Below are positions 41,571 through 50,334 of a stretch of 64,000 nucleotides of DNA, one piece after another. The notes beneath the pieces were generated by a model, which was not told the origin of the DNA, did no database searches, and saw only the letters and a program-made list of their open reading frames with translations. This DNA comes from GCA-003244245 sp052390495 (GTDB lineage Bacteria > Actinomycetota > Actinomycetes > Mycobacteriales > Pseudonocardiaceae): assembly GCA_052390495.1 (NCBI GenBank), contig JBQTGW010000083.1, forward strand, positions 1 through 64,000, written 5' to 3'. The position numbers and the translations under genes are program-made. Position 1 is the first letter of the stretch, and each line of letters starts with the position of its first letter.

Positions 41571-42966
41571 CCGGCCCTACCTCGGGCAAGTTGGCTATCG
41601 CCTCGGCCTCACGGGCGACCTCCTCGGTCCACCGGGCGACTTCTTGCGGTGTGGCTCCCCAGCGCTCCCAGAGCACCCGGCGTGGTACACCCAAGGTGCT
41701 CATCTTGAGCAGACTGTCGACGATCTCACCCTCGCTGCGGGCTTCTACATTGGCCCACACGACATCGATTCCGTCGTCTTCGGCGAGCTGATCGTTCTTG
41801 GCGGCCAGTGCACTGAGCCGGATCGTGTCCGACCAGCCCTCACCGAAAATACCCTGGTGACCGCCTACTTTGCGAAACAGTCCGTACTCCGTCGCCCTGA
41901 CGGATTCGCCAGACGGAAACACACCCATGCCTCCAGTCAAATAATGCGGGGGTGTACGCGACTGTGTGGCCAGCGCCTGCACGTCAGATTGCTCGGCGCG
42001 TAAGTATGGTTCGGCGCTGCCTGCCGGGAACTGACCGAACTGGGTCTCCGAGCTGGTCGCCGTCCACACTCGGTCAATCGCCGCGTCGAGAGTTTCCACC
42101 GGGTCACCGTTGTCGTCGAGCGGAATGTCCATCCCGGTCGCCCATCGCTGCGGAAATGCGGTGAACTCCTGGGTCAACATCCTGTGGAATGTGGTCTTGT
42201 TTATTCTCCGTTGCAACGTTCTGATCGGGTAGATTTCGCTGACCCAGTTACCGGTGAGTCCCGGATTGCAACGGAACCGGGCGAACGGCACTCGCCCCAG
42301 TGGATTGGAGATCACCGGGCCGCCTTCGGCATCGGCGCGAGGCTTCCACTCAACCCTCGTAATGTCGGTGACCAATGCCACTGCCGTGTAGGTCTTCGTC
42401 TTGTCCCGCTTGAGCGGATCGGCCGAGATGTACTTGTAGACCGTCGAGTCGGTGTAGACCGTGCAGTACAGATGGAGATCGCGGCCGACCCACACCCGGA
42501 CTGCGTCGACAGCGCGGACGTCGTCCTCGTCGTAGCGCACATGCACTTGAGTGGGCACCTGGCCGGTGATCCGTGGTGCGGCATCGGGCCTAGCTCCGGT
42601 CCAGACCCCGACGTAGGCGATGCCGGCTTTGAGCGCTTCTCGGTGCACGTTGGCCGAGTAGCTGTCCAGGTTGTTGGCCTGCCACCAACCCCACGCCGTG
42701 GTGTCCGATTCCGGACTGGCCGTCGAGCGGATGGACTCGACGACCAGTCGCTCGGCCACCACGTCGACGACCAGGCGGCACCAGTTGGATCGTGACATCT
42801 CCAGGAGTTCGCGGTACGCCTCGGTGAGTCGGGCGGGGTCCTGAGCCAACGGCGGCTCACCGTTGTAGTACAGCTCGCACTCATCGAATTGTGGCCGCAG
42901 TAGCGCCAGCTCCTCAACCAGCTCGTCACGGGCTTCCTCAGGCCTATAAACAGCGGGGGCCGTCAC
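41494..42966 (-). CDS. portal protein (SPP1 gp6 type)
   Basis: The 490-residue protein has WCRLVVDVVAERLVVESIRS, VKAGIAYVGVW-like and LQRRINKTTFHRMLTQEFTA motifs of the SPP1-gp6/HK97 portal superfamily. It forms the dodecameric DNA channel. The start overlaps the stop of the preceding small gene. Confidence 0.88.
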   Translation of the reverse strand: MTAPAVYRPEEARDELVEELALLRPQFDECELYYNGEPPLAQDPARLTEAYRELLEMSRSNWCRLVVDVVAERLVVESIRSTASPESDTTAWGWWQANNLDSYSANVHREALKAGIAYVGVWTGARPDAAPRITGQVPTQVHVRYDEDDVRAVDAVRVWVGRDLHLYCTVYTDSTVYKYISADPLKRDKTKTYTAVALVTDITRVEWKPRADAEGGPVISNPLGRVPFARFRCNPGLTGNWVSEIYPIRTLQRRINKTTFHRMLTQEFTAFPQRWATGMDIPLDDNGDPVETLDAAIDRVWTATSSETQFGQFPAGSAEPYLRAEQSDVQALATQSRTPPHYLTGGMGVFPSGESVRATEYGLFRKVGGHQGIFGEGWSDTIRLSALAAKNDQLAEDDGIDVVWANVEARSEGEIVDSLLKMSTLGVPRRVLWERWGATPQEVARWTEEVAREAEAIANLPEVGPGAGNGLPDGGEPEILGPSQVRASAF

Positions 42967-43193
42967 GAGTCGACCCGCTGATAGCTGCCCTCAGCGACGC
43001 TGAGATCAACCGGGTAGGGGTGCCCCGCGACGTCCACCGCGAGGTAACCAGACCAGCCATCGGGCAGATCATGAGGACCCGAGACGGTGACAATCCGGAG
43101 CGGGCCGGTGATCGGTGTCATCCGGGTCGTCGCGGTCTTCCGGTAGTCGGCCCATTCGCCGTCCGGGAGATGGTCACGATCGTAGGTAATCAC
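42963..43193 (-). CDS. small phage protein between terminase and portal (76 aa)
   Basis: GTG at 43193 follows GGAGGCTGAC and gives 76 residues (VITYDRDHLPDGEWADYRKT ... GWSGYLAVDVAGHPYPVDL). It is beta-rich, with no recognised family. It overlaps the portal start (ATGA). Confidence 0.65.
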   Translation of the reverse strand: MITYDRDHLPDGEWADYRKTATTRMTPITGPLRIVTVSGPHDLPDGWSGYLAVDVAGHPYPVDLSVAEGSYQRVDS

Positions 43194-43194
43194 G

Positions 43195-44853
43195 TCAGCC
43201 TCCGAATCCATAAACCAAACGCTGCTTCTTCTCAACTCGGCTAGCCCAGGCGCCGACTGCCAGCGCGGCAGCGACCGCGCCGTCGATACGAGCATTGCCC
43301 GCCTTGCGGGCCGGTTTGACGGGCTTGATCAGGTCAGGGTTGTCGACTGGCGAACGCGTCTCAATCGAGTCAAAGCACCAGCGAGCGACAGGATTACCGT
43401 GATGCGCCCAGCCCTCGCGTCGGGTCAGGCTCATCAGCTCAGTCATCGGCAATGTCATGGCGCCGTAGGTCTGATCAATCGGGACCATCTCAGCGTTGCC
43501 GATACGGCTCTTCAGAGCCTGCCTGACAGGCTCGCCCGACCATCGGTCATAGTCAATGGCGGCAACCCGGTAATGCTTGGCATCAGTCTCGATGTCAGCG
43601 TAGACATGCTCGTAGTCGATGACGTTGCCCTCAGTCAGGGTCAGCCAGCCTCGCTTGACCCAGACCGTGGCCTCACCGCTGGTCGCATGGTCCAGTTCCC
43701 GCAGCGACTCCTCCGGCAGCCAGAACCGCCACACCCCGTCGTGGACTTCTCCGGCCGGGTCGATGACCAGCCAGAACAGCGCCGTGAGGTCGTGGCGTGC
43801 CGAGAGGTCCAACCCGCCCCAGGCGACCCGGCCAGCCAGCTCGGCCCGGCGGTAGTCCGGGCGCAGCCAGGGCTCACCGATACAAGCGTCGTAGCGGTGC
43901 ATCGGCATCCAGCGAGTCGCCTGCTGAACCCATTGATTTAGCCGGAACTGGCGGAAAGCGTTCTCCTTGCTCGGATCGTTCTTCGCCTCGATGGCCTCAT
44001 CCCGGAGTGCTGAACGGGACAGGTAGTCGTCCAGGGCGGGATTCGCATAGAGCCAATTTTCTTCGTCCCACGGGTCGGCATCCGCCGGGGTGTTGAGAAC
44101 GTACACAAAGACGTGTGGTGCCCGGTCGGGATCGTCGGCGACCCGCACCATTTCGGAGTGCTGCTTTGCGGCGAATCCACTCGGGTCGTCTCCGGCCGTG
44201 GTGGCGGCGATCATCAGCGGCTGCGAGCGGGCACCCATGGCAGTTCGCATCGCATTCCAGAGACCATCGTTTTTCTGTGCGATGATCTCATCGAACAGAA
44301 TAGCGTGCGGATTGTGCCCGAGATTGCCCGCCGCGTCGGCGGCGACCGGCTCGTACCAGCTCCCCCTGCGCTCATAGATCAGGCGCTTGGGATTGCGACG
44401 GATGACCACAACCTCACTGAGTGTCGGGCTCAATTCAACCATTCGCTCAGCGACGTCGAACACCTTGGCGGCCTGGTCGCGATCTGCGGCACATCCGTAA
44501 ACCTCGGCACCTTCTTCACCATCGGCAACCAGCATATAGAGGCCGATGGCGGCGAGCAATTCACTTTTCCCATTTTTTCTCGCTAACTCAATCCAGGCCA
44601 GGCGATAACGGCGCACGTACCGCTTGCGCTCAGAATCCCAGACCATCGTTGCCATGAGCGGGATAACGATCTCCTCCCGCTGCCAACCGGCCAGCAAAAA
44701 CGATTTGCGCGCCCAATCGCCCTTGGTGTGCACTAAGAGTTCAGTGAAGAAGGCGCACACCTGAGCGGCGCGGGTGGTGCAGACGTGCTCGCCGGATTCC
44801 TGGCAGGTGACTTCGTCGAAGGTGTGCAGGCACACCGGAAGGGAGGCAGCCAT
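43195..44853 (-). CDS. terminase large subunit
   Basis: The 552-residue protein has Walker A ARKNGKS (residues 91-97), Walker B HAILFDE and the coupling motif IAATTAG in the ATPase part. The RNase H-like nuclease has Asp residues in GGLDLSARHDLTALF, IDYDRW and ARIDGAVAAALAV. It pumps and cuts concatemeric DNA. A good ribosome-binding site (AGGAGG) precedes the ATG. The polymerase gene separates it from the small subunit, which is unusual. Confidence 0.93.
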   Translation of the reverse strand: MAASLPVCLHTFDEVTCQESGEHVCTTRAAQVCAFFTELLVHTKGDWARKSFLLAGWQREEIVIPLMATMVWDSERKRYVRRYRLAWIELARKNGKSELLAAIGLYMLVADGEEGAEVYGCAADRDQAAKVFDVAERMVELSPTLSEVVVIRRNPKRLIYERRGSWYEPVAADAAGNLGHNPHAILFDEIIAQKNDGLWNAMRTAMGARSQPLMIAATTAGDDPSGFAAKQHSEMVRVADDPDRAPHVFVYVLNTPADADPWDEENWLYANPALDDYLSRSALRDEAIEAKNDPSKENAFRQFRLNQWVQQATRWMPMHRYDACIGEPWLRPDYRRAELAGRVAWGGLDLSARHDLTALFWLVIDPAGEVHDGVWRFWLPEESLRELDHATSGEATVWVKRGWLTLTEGNVIDYEHVYADIETDAKHYRVAAIDYDRWSGEPVRQALKSRIGNAEMVPIDQTYGAMTLPMTELMSLTRREGWAHHGNPVARWCFDSIETRSPVDNPDLIKPVKPARKAGNARIDGAVAAALAVGAWASRVEKKQRLVYGFGG

Positions 44854-44880
44854 AGCGGTGCCTCCTGGGGTGCGGGCGCG

Positions 44881-47800
44881 TTACTCCAGCGCGTCAGGCC
44901 CTATCAGGGCGTGGAGATCAGTGGACAGAGCCGGGCCGGGTGCCACATGCAGCGGCAGCCGCAGTAGATGGCGATCTGCGCCATTGAGCACGGCTAGATG
45001 CACCTGCGCGGAGCCGGGATGAGCCAGCAGAATCGTGCGCAGTGCGGCCAGGACGGCTGGAGTGAGTCGATTTGCCAATGCGCAGACGGTGAACGGTCGT
45101 CGTGGGCGACTGACCGACTCGGAGACGTACCAGCCGAGCATTTCGCCCTCACCGACCTGATGATGCCGCTCCGGCCACTCTCCTGGGGGGATCGCCAGTT
45201 CCACCGGACCGTCCGGTTCGGCGAACTGCCCGGCGGCTTCCGCCGCTTTGCCCTCGCCGATCGCTTCGATAGTCTCCGCGGCCAGTCGATACAGCCCTCG
45301 GCGTGGATGACCGAACTGATCGAACGCTCCGGCCTTGATCAGTGACTGCACCGCTTGACGGTTGCGACCAGCCGGGCCGACGCGGCTCAGATAGTCAGCG
45401 AAATCAGCGAACGGGCGTGCCTGCTCGATCGCGGCGAACACCGGCGAGCCGATGTTGCGCACTCCGTTCAGCCCGAACCGGATCACGCCGTCGACTGGTG
45501 TGAAATCGGGGCCGGAGGTGTTCACATCGGGCACCGAGACCCGCAGGCCCATACGTCTGCACTCGGTCAGATAAAGCGCAGCTTTGTCTTTCTCGTCCGC
45601 GACGCTAGTCAATAATGCGGCCATGTACTCAGCTGGATAGTGAGCTTTGAGCCATGCCGTCCAGTAGGAGATCACGGCGTACCCGGCGGCGTGAGCGCGC
45701 GGAAAGGCGTAGTCCGCGAAGGGCAACAGCGTCGTCCACAGGATGTGAATAGCCTCATCGCCATAGCCATGGACCCTCATGCCCTCAGCGAACCGGCCAC
45801 GCTCGGCGTCGAGCACGTCTCGCTTCTTCTTGCCCATCGCACGGCGCAGTAGATCGGCCTGCCCGAGGCTGTACCCGGCCGCGCGCTGCGCGATAGCCAT
45901 GACCTGCTCCTGGTAGACGATCAAGCCGTAGGTCTCATCGAGGATCTCGGCCAGCGGCTCGGCCAGCTCGGGATGGATCGGCCGGACCCGCTCACAGCCG
46001 TTCTTACGGTCGGCGTAGGCGTGATGCGCCCGCATGCCCATCGGGCCGGGCCGGTACAGCGCCAGCACCGCCACCAGGTCGGCGAAGCGGTCCGGCCGCA
46101 TCCGTACCAGCAGCTCGCGCATCGGTGCTCCATCGAGCTGGAACACACCGAGAGTGCCACCGGAGGCGAGCAGTGCGTAGGTGTCCGGGTCGTTGAGCGG
46201 CAGCGTTTCCAGCTCGGGCGGATCGGCGATGTGAGCCAGCGCGTCGGAGATGACCGTAAGGTTGCGCAGGCCCAGGAAGTCCATCTTGAACAGGCCGAGC
46301 GCCTCGCAGGCGTGCATATCCCAGCCGGTGAGCACTGTGCCGTCGCTCTGGCGGACCAGCAGCGGCAGCACGTCGAGCAGCGGCCGAGAGGACAGGACCA
46401 CGCCTGCGGCGTGCACGCCCCAACCCCGTCGTAAGCCCTCAATCCGGGACGCGGCATCGAGCACGCGGGCAGCCGACGAGTCGCGCTGCAACAACCGGTG
46501 CAGCGCGACAGTCTCTCCGGCCCGTGGGTGCGCGGGGTCGAACAGCTCGGCCAGCGTCATGTCCTTGCCCATGACCGCGGGCGGCAACGTACCGATGATC
46601 CGCTCGGCGATACCGAAGCCGGGCCTGTCGAACAGCACCCGCCCGGCGTCCTTGATGGCCGCGCGGGTGCGGATCGTCGAGTAGGTGACCATCTGCGCCA
46701 CCCGATCGGCGCCATAGCGCGCGGCCACGTAGGCGATGACCTCGCCGCGGCGGCGCTCGTCGAAGTCGAGATCGATATCCGGTGGGCTCGGGCGGTCAGG
46801 ATTCAGGAATCGCTCGAACAGCAGACGGTGCTCGATCGGATCCAGCTCGGTGATCCCCAGAGCGTAGGAGACCAGGCTCCCCGCTGCCGAGCCGCGCCCC
46901 GGGCCGACTCGAATGCCCTGAGTCTTGGCCCAGCGCACCACGTCGGCGACGATGAGAAAGTAGCCGGCATAGCCCTTCCCGTTGATCACGTCGATCTCGT
47001 AGTCCGCCCTGGCGCGGTAGTCCGGCAGGTGTCCGCACGACCTGCGTCGCAGGCCCGCTTCGACGTCGCGCGTCAGCACGCTGAATTCGGTCTCGCCTTC
47101 GGATAGTTCGACGTGCGGCATCAGGTCGACGCCTTCAGCGAGCACGACCCCGGCCGCGCGTTCGGCGATGAGCAGCGTGTTGTCGCAGGCGTCGGGCACG
47201 GAATCGTCGAACAGCGCGCGCATCTGCTCGGCGGACTTGAGCCAGTACTCAGGGCCGCCCTCGAACCGGAACCGAGTGGGATCGTTGAGGGTCGCTCTGG
47301 TCTGCACACACAGCAACACGTCGTGGCCGTAGGCGTCGTCGCGATGAACGTAATGCAGGTCGTTGGTGGCCAGCGCCGGCAGGCCCAGCCGCGCTGTGAG
47401 CCGGAGCAGGTCGTCGCGGGTGCGCTGCTCGATCGCCAGGCCGTGATCCATCAGCTCGCAGTAGTAGTTGCCCGCGCCGAACAGGTCCCTGTAGTCAGCG
47501 GCGGCCTGGCAGGCGGCGTCGTAGGCACCTTGCTCCAGCAGGCGGGGGACCTCACCACCGGGGCAGCCGGTCGTCCCGATGAGCCCGGCACCGTAGGTGG
47601 CGAGCAGCTCGCGATCGATCCGGGGATGGTAGTAGAAGCCCTCCATGCTGGCCAGGGAGGCCAGCCGGAACAGGTTGTGCAGGCCCTCAGTTGTCTCGGC
47701 TAGCAGCGTGGCGTGGCTGTGGAGGATCTGGTCAGTCCCACCCGGCAGCGCCATCTTGCGCCGCTCAGTACGCGGACCGGGGGCGACGTACGCCTCCATG

Positions 47801-48006
47801 CCGATGATCGGAGTGATCCCGGCGGCGCGAGCCCGGTTGTAGAAGTCGTGAGCGCCGAAGAGGTTGCCGTGGTCGGTGATGGCGAGAGCGGGCATGCCCT
47901 GGGCGGCCACAGCCTCAATGAGCGGGCCGACGCGGGCGGCACCGTCAAGCATCGAGTACTCGGTGTGGGTGTGCAGGTGGACGAACGAACGCGATACGGG
48001 CGGCAT
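44881..48006 (-). CDS. dnaE: phage-encoded DNA polymerase III alpha subunit
   Basis: The 1,041-residue protein starts with MPPVSRSFVHLHTHTEYSML, the PHP domain with HLHTHT and TDHGN metal ligands. The polymerase palm has GPGRGSAAGSLVSYALGI and the catalytic PDIDLDFDERRRGEV; YRPGPMGM, FPRAHAAGYAVISYWTAWLK and an OB-like tail follow. An open extension to 48153 lies over a relic on the other strand and is not protein-like. The length is nearer DnaE2/ImuC-type polymerases than replicative DnaE. Its place between terminase subunits suggests later insertion. Confidence 0.9.
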   Translation of the reverse strand: MPPVSRSFVHLHTHTEYSMLDGAARVGPLIEAVAAQGMPALAITDHGNLFGAHDFYNRARAAGITPIIGMEAYVAPGPRTERRKMALPGGTDQILHSHATLLAETTEGLHNLFRLASLASMEGFYYHPRIDRELLATYGAGLIGTTGCPGGEVPRLLEQGAYDAACQAAADYRDLFGAGNYYCELMDHGLAIEQRTRDDLLRLTARLGLPALATNDLHYVHRDDAYGHDVLLCVQTRATLNDPTRFRFEGGPEYWLKSAEQMRALFDDSVPDACDNTLLIAERAAGVVLAEGVDLMPHVELSEGETEFSVLTRDVEAGLRRRSCGHLPDYRARADYEIDVINGKGYAGYFLIVADVVRWAKTQGIRVGPGRGSAAGSLVSYALGITELDPIEHRLLFERFLNPDRPSPPDIDLDFDERRRGEVIAYVAARYGADRVAQMVTYSTIRTRAAIKDAGRVLFDRPGFGIAERIIGTLPPAVMGKDMTLAELFDPAHPRAGETVALHRLLQRDSSAARVLDAASRIEGLRRGWGVHAAGVVLSSRPLLDVLPLLVRQSDGTVLTGWDMHACEALGLFKMDFLGLRNLTVISDALAHIADPPELETLPLNDPDTYALLASGGTLGVFQLDGAPMRELLVRMRPDRFADLVAVLALYRPGPMGMRAHHAYADRKNGCERVRPIHPELAEPLAEILDETYGLIVYQEQVMAIAQRAAGYSLGQADLLRRAMGKKKRDVLDAERGRFAEGMRVHGYGDEAIHILWTTLLPFADYAFPRAHAAGYAVISYWTAWLKAHYPAEYMAALLTSVADEKDKAALYLTECRRMGLRVSVPDVNTSGPDFTPVDGVIRFGLNGVRNIGSPVFAAIEQARPFADFADYLSRVGPAGRNRQAVQSLIKAGAFDQFGHPRRGLYRLAAETIEAIGEGKAAEAAGQFAEPDGPVELAIPPGEWPERHHQVGEGEMLGWYVSESVSRPRRPFTVCALANRLTPAVLAALRTILLAHPGSAQVHLAVLNGADRHLLRLPLHVAPGPALSTDLHALIGPDALE

Positions 48007-48027
48007 GGCGGCGAGGCTAAGGTGCGT

Positions 48028-48213
48028 GCCAGGCGGTGACACTCTCCACCGACGCTCGCTGGAGTGGCGCCCTGCGCACGGACGGTGACGCAGATGATCC
48101 GCTTGCTCAGCTTGCTCATGTGAACAAGCTGAGCAAGCTGAGCAAGCGACCACAGGACTCTCCCCCGGATGAGATCCCAGCTAGCACAGAAAGTGACCTC
48201 TCGGCGTCGCGCT
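48028..48213 (+). pseudogene. relic of the primase-helicase 3' end, inverted
   Basis: The plus strand encodes VPGGDTLHRRSLEWRP and, after a frame change, DPLAQLAHVNKLSKLSKRPQ followed by STESDLS and TAG at 48211-48213. The primase-helicase gene at 61401-63362 reads DTAGAVHRGVFWRP, APLAQPAHVNKLSKLSKRPQ and STESELS. DNA of 48079-48175 matches 61536-61632 in inverted orientation (77 of 82 in the best part). A second copy of the gene once lay here, or this is a recombination scar. Confidence 0.75.
48102..48150. repeat. 19-bp perfect palindrome arms (GCTTGCTCA iterons)
   Basis: CGCTTGCTCAGCTTGCTCA (48102-48120) is exactly complementary to 48132-48150 across an 11-base loop. The unit GCTTGCTCA is repeated twice in each arm. 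The other copy (61561-61609) has two mismatches in one arm. It is coding in the relic and in primase (NKLSKLSK), but the repeats could also act as iterons. Confidence 0.7.
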
Positions 48214-48472
48214 AGGGGTCCCCTGCCTCATCCTGTGCGATCTGGCGATCCATGGAGGCCAACGCCTCGTGCAGCAGGCCCCGAGCCTCCCAGTAGGGCA
48301 TGCACCCCGACGACGGCAGGCTGATCACCGCACCTCCGCCGTCGTGGCGGCGCACAGCCGCCAAGGCCAACCAGGAGACGATGACCTCGCCATCATCGGC
48401 CAGTTCACTGGCGGCATGCGTCCGCAGTGCCTCGTCGAGTACTGCGCGAGTCACTTCGTCATCGTCGACCAA
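48212..48472 (-). CDS. small phage protein (86 aa)
   Basis: The likely start is TTG 48472 after GAGGTGCTCTGAG, right after the upstream stop. The acidic, helical product (LVDDDEVTRAVLDEALRTHA, GEVIVSWLALAAVRRHDGGG) has no recognised family. The frame is open further upstream but is not protein-like there. Confidence 0.6.
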   Translation of the reverse strand: MVDDDEVTRAVLDEALRTHAASELADDGEVIVSWLALAAVRRHDGGGAVISLPSSGCMPYWEARGLLHEALASMDRQIAQDEAGDP

Positions 48473-48473
48473 C

Positions 48474-48869
48474 TCAGAGCACCTCGACCTCGCGCTCGAA
48501 CACCAGCACTCCGGCAACGTCGAACTCCTTGCGGAGCTGCTTGGTGTCGAGGTGATCGAGAATCTCGGGGTCGGTTTTGTCGCGTACCAGCACCGGCCGC
48601 TCACCCAGCCATAGCACCTGGAGCCGGGCCGCTCCGCTGCTCGTGCTTCCGCTCTGAAGCTCAGGCGGTCGCCACCCCGCGTCAATGACCGCCTGAGTAG
48701 CGACCAAAACGGCATCAGACAGGCCGACAACCGCACCGAGCTTCCATGTTACGGCATTCTCACAGAGCGCCTTGTGCACGACTAGATTGAGCTGATCGAC
48801 CAACCTGTCCTGGTCGTCGCCCGAACGGCCCGGTGGCTCAGGTGCGCAAGTGTTGGTTTCAGTCATCAA
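48474..48869 (-). CDS. hypothetical phage protein (131 aa)
   Basis: The sequence RLVDQLNLVVHKALCENAVT ... VLVRDKTDPEILDHLDTKQL has a helical N-terminus and an alpha/beta C-terminus. Its position is between the small terminase and polymerase genes. No family is recognised. Confidence 0.6.
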   Translation of the reverse strand: MMTETNTCAPEPPGRSGDDQDRLVDQLNLVVHKALCENAVTWKLGAVVGLSDAVLVATQAVIDAGWRPPELQSGSTSSGAARLQVLWLGERPVLVRDKTDPEILDHLDTKQLRKEFDVAGVLVFEREVEVL

Positions 48870-48914
48870 ACTCCTTCTTGCTGTCGCACTTCACCTTCGC
48901 GGTGATAGTCATGA
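48861..48914 (-). pseudogene. 17-residue N-terminal remnant of a conserved phage protein
   Basis: The frame MTITAKVKCDSKKEFDD ends in TGA overlapping the next ATG. The first dozen residues resemble a common actinophage protein that starts M-x-I-x-AKV-x-C-x-SK and normally continues for about 100 residues. It is either a truncated gene or a short leader peptide coupled to the next gene. Confidence 0.35.
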
Positions 48915-48961
48915 TCAGTCCGTCAGATCGACTTGTTACGGAATCAGATACGTCGGTGCGC

Positions 48962-49168
48962 TTACCCAATCAGCCGTTCATACTCACGGGTAGCGCCCGG
49001 GACGGCGCCATGCCGGGCGGCGATCTGCCGGTACTCCTCTAGCCGCACCTTGCCACGAATCACCCCGGCGTCGAGCACGCCGTCATCACGCAGCCGGTCG
49101 GCCAGGACAGCGAAAGTGCACCACCGATTACCGCACCGGCATCGTGGGCAGGTCATACCGGACCTCAT
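48962..49168 (-). CDS. small cysteine-rich phage protein (68 aa)
   Basis: ATG 49168 overlaps the small-terminase stop (ATGA). A CPRCRCGNRWC cluster could bind zinc, followed by a helical part (VLADRLRDDGVLDAGVIRGK). It is probably translated together with the small terminase gene. Confidence 0.65.
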   Translation of the reverse strand: MRSGMTCPRCRCGNRWCTFAVLADRLRDDGVLDAGVIRGKVRLEEYRQIAARHGAVPGATREYERLIG

Positions 49169-49638
49169 GCCAGCAGCCGTCCGGGCTGGGTTTGCGGGGC
49201 CTGAGCGGCGGCCTGCGTGGTCCGGATCGAGGCGCGCGCGCTGGGTGTCAAGCCAAATTGCGTGGCGAGCCGCAAATGCTGAGCGGACAGCCTGAGCCAC
49301 AGGTCCATCATCGGGTTGGCCATCGGCACACCGTTGGCCGGATTGCGCACGACCAGCGGCTGATGACTGAAATCCGTGCCCGCCTTGTCAGCGCGCTCCG
49401 TGGCGATGACCAAGGCACGCAGCGCGTACTGGTCAGCCCTGTGCAGCAGCTTCATGCCCTTGAGCTGGCTGACCGTGAAATCCCACACCACGAGCTGAGC
49501 CTCGGTAAGGTCCGTGGGCCGGTCTGGCTCCTGAGCCAGCGGGATCGGCTCGTCATTGTTGATCTGATTGGGGTGCGTCTTGGTGTTGCCGTGCAACACC
49601 GCCAAGGCGCGCGGCTTCTGTTTCGGGCCTGGCTTGAT
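49165..49638 (-). CDS. terminase small subunit, apparent AUC start
   Basis: From codon 49638 (ATC) the product has 157 residues and begins IKPGPKQKPRALAVLHGN, matching the KPGPKPKP N-terminus of P27-type small terminases. AAGGAGGTGG lies at optimal distance before this ATC. An in-frame TAG precedes it, and the next start (TTG 49605) lies after the conserved part. The body (LTEAQLVVWDFTVSQLKGMK, PMMDLWLRLSAQHLRLATQF) is the usual DNA-binding helical fold. Confidence 0.8.
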   Translation of the reverse strand: MKPGPKQKPRALAVLHGNTKTHPNQINNDEPIPLAQEPDRPTDLTEAQLVVWDFTVSQLKGMKLLHRADQYALRALVIATERADKAGTDFSHQPLVVRNPANGVPMANPMMDLWLRLSAQHLRLATQFGLTPSARASIRTTQAAAQAPQTQPGRLLA

Positions 49639-50334
49639 TTTGATCCACCTCCTTGCTCTTCATGCTATTCTTCCCACTGGATAAACGTCACTGAATTCCA
49701 TATAGTAAATTCGCACACCTCGAACACCAACTTGTCCAGAAAAGGCTCAGGTTCGGGTGGGTCAGGCACCCAGACGTGTTTGACGAACCTGCTCGGCAAT
49801 ATGAGCCCGGAAACACAGCAGTCATCGAACTCAATGGCAGGTCACTCGCCGGGTGCCGCGTGTCGTGGTGATCTGAGTCGATGACCAGCGAGCGCCTGCC
49901 CCACACGCAGCCCGCGGAACGACTCCGACGCCATAGTGGATGCGGGACATTCGGCCCCTCACGTTATCGAACACCTGTTCGACGATCTTGGGCCGAGATA
50001 TACAAGCTTGCGCCGGGGTCAGTCCATGATCAACGATCTTGTGACCCCCCCACCCCTATGGTCAAATTGGAGTTGATCATAGATGGAATCACTGAATGAT
50101 CAGCGCCAAAGTAGAGCGCCCATCAGCATCCCGGACCCATTCTGCACCGGTGCCCTCTCTCTTTCGGTCACAACGGGGGTGAGACTTCCCCCTGTTCGGC
50201 GACAGGCGAGTGAGAACCACCCAGGACTCACGCGCCTGTCGAGCGGCGAAACAGGGAGAGCCTCGCGACCGACAGAGAAAGGGCAACAAGGCAGATCACG
50301 GGATGCCGATGGGCTGACCTAGGGAATAAGACGA
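49639..50334. other. intergenic region upstream of small terminase
   Basis: No convincing gene. It holds the nested palindrome at 50152-50284 and three TGATCA-containing motifs at about 50025, 50073 and 50094, two of them in the inverted forms ATGATCAA and TTGATCAT. A late promoter, the packaging site, or both may lie here. Short open frames have no ribosome-binding site. Confidence 0.5.
50152..50284. promoter_or_regulatory. nested palindromic element (structured RNA or cruciform)
   Basis: The outer arms 50152-50169 and 50267-50284 pair at 16 of 18 positions. Inside, CCCTGTT pairs with AACAGGG. Then GACAGGCG-A-GTGAG (50201-50214) pairs with CTCAC-G-CGCCTGTC (50227-50240) around a 12-base loop. 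The element is in the leader of the leftward late operon, upstream of the small terminase. Possible roles are antitermination RNA, attenuator or packaging recognition. Confidence 0.6.

Noticed and set aside
48007..48153. 49-residue N-terminal extension of the polymerase
   Set aside because: It is antisense to the primase relic, rich in Cys/Ser/Ala repeats from the palindrome, and the PHP domain begins right after ATG 48006.
49688..49906. 72-residue minus-strand frame upstream of the small terminase
   Set aside because: No ribosome-binding site, low-complexity composition and no conserved pattern.
49881..50099. 72-residue plus-strand frame in the same region
   Set aside because: It is isolated on the strand opposite all neighbours and has no ribosome-binding site; the region looks regulatory.
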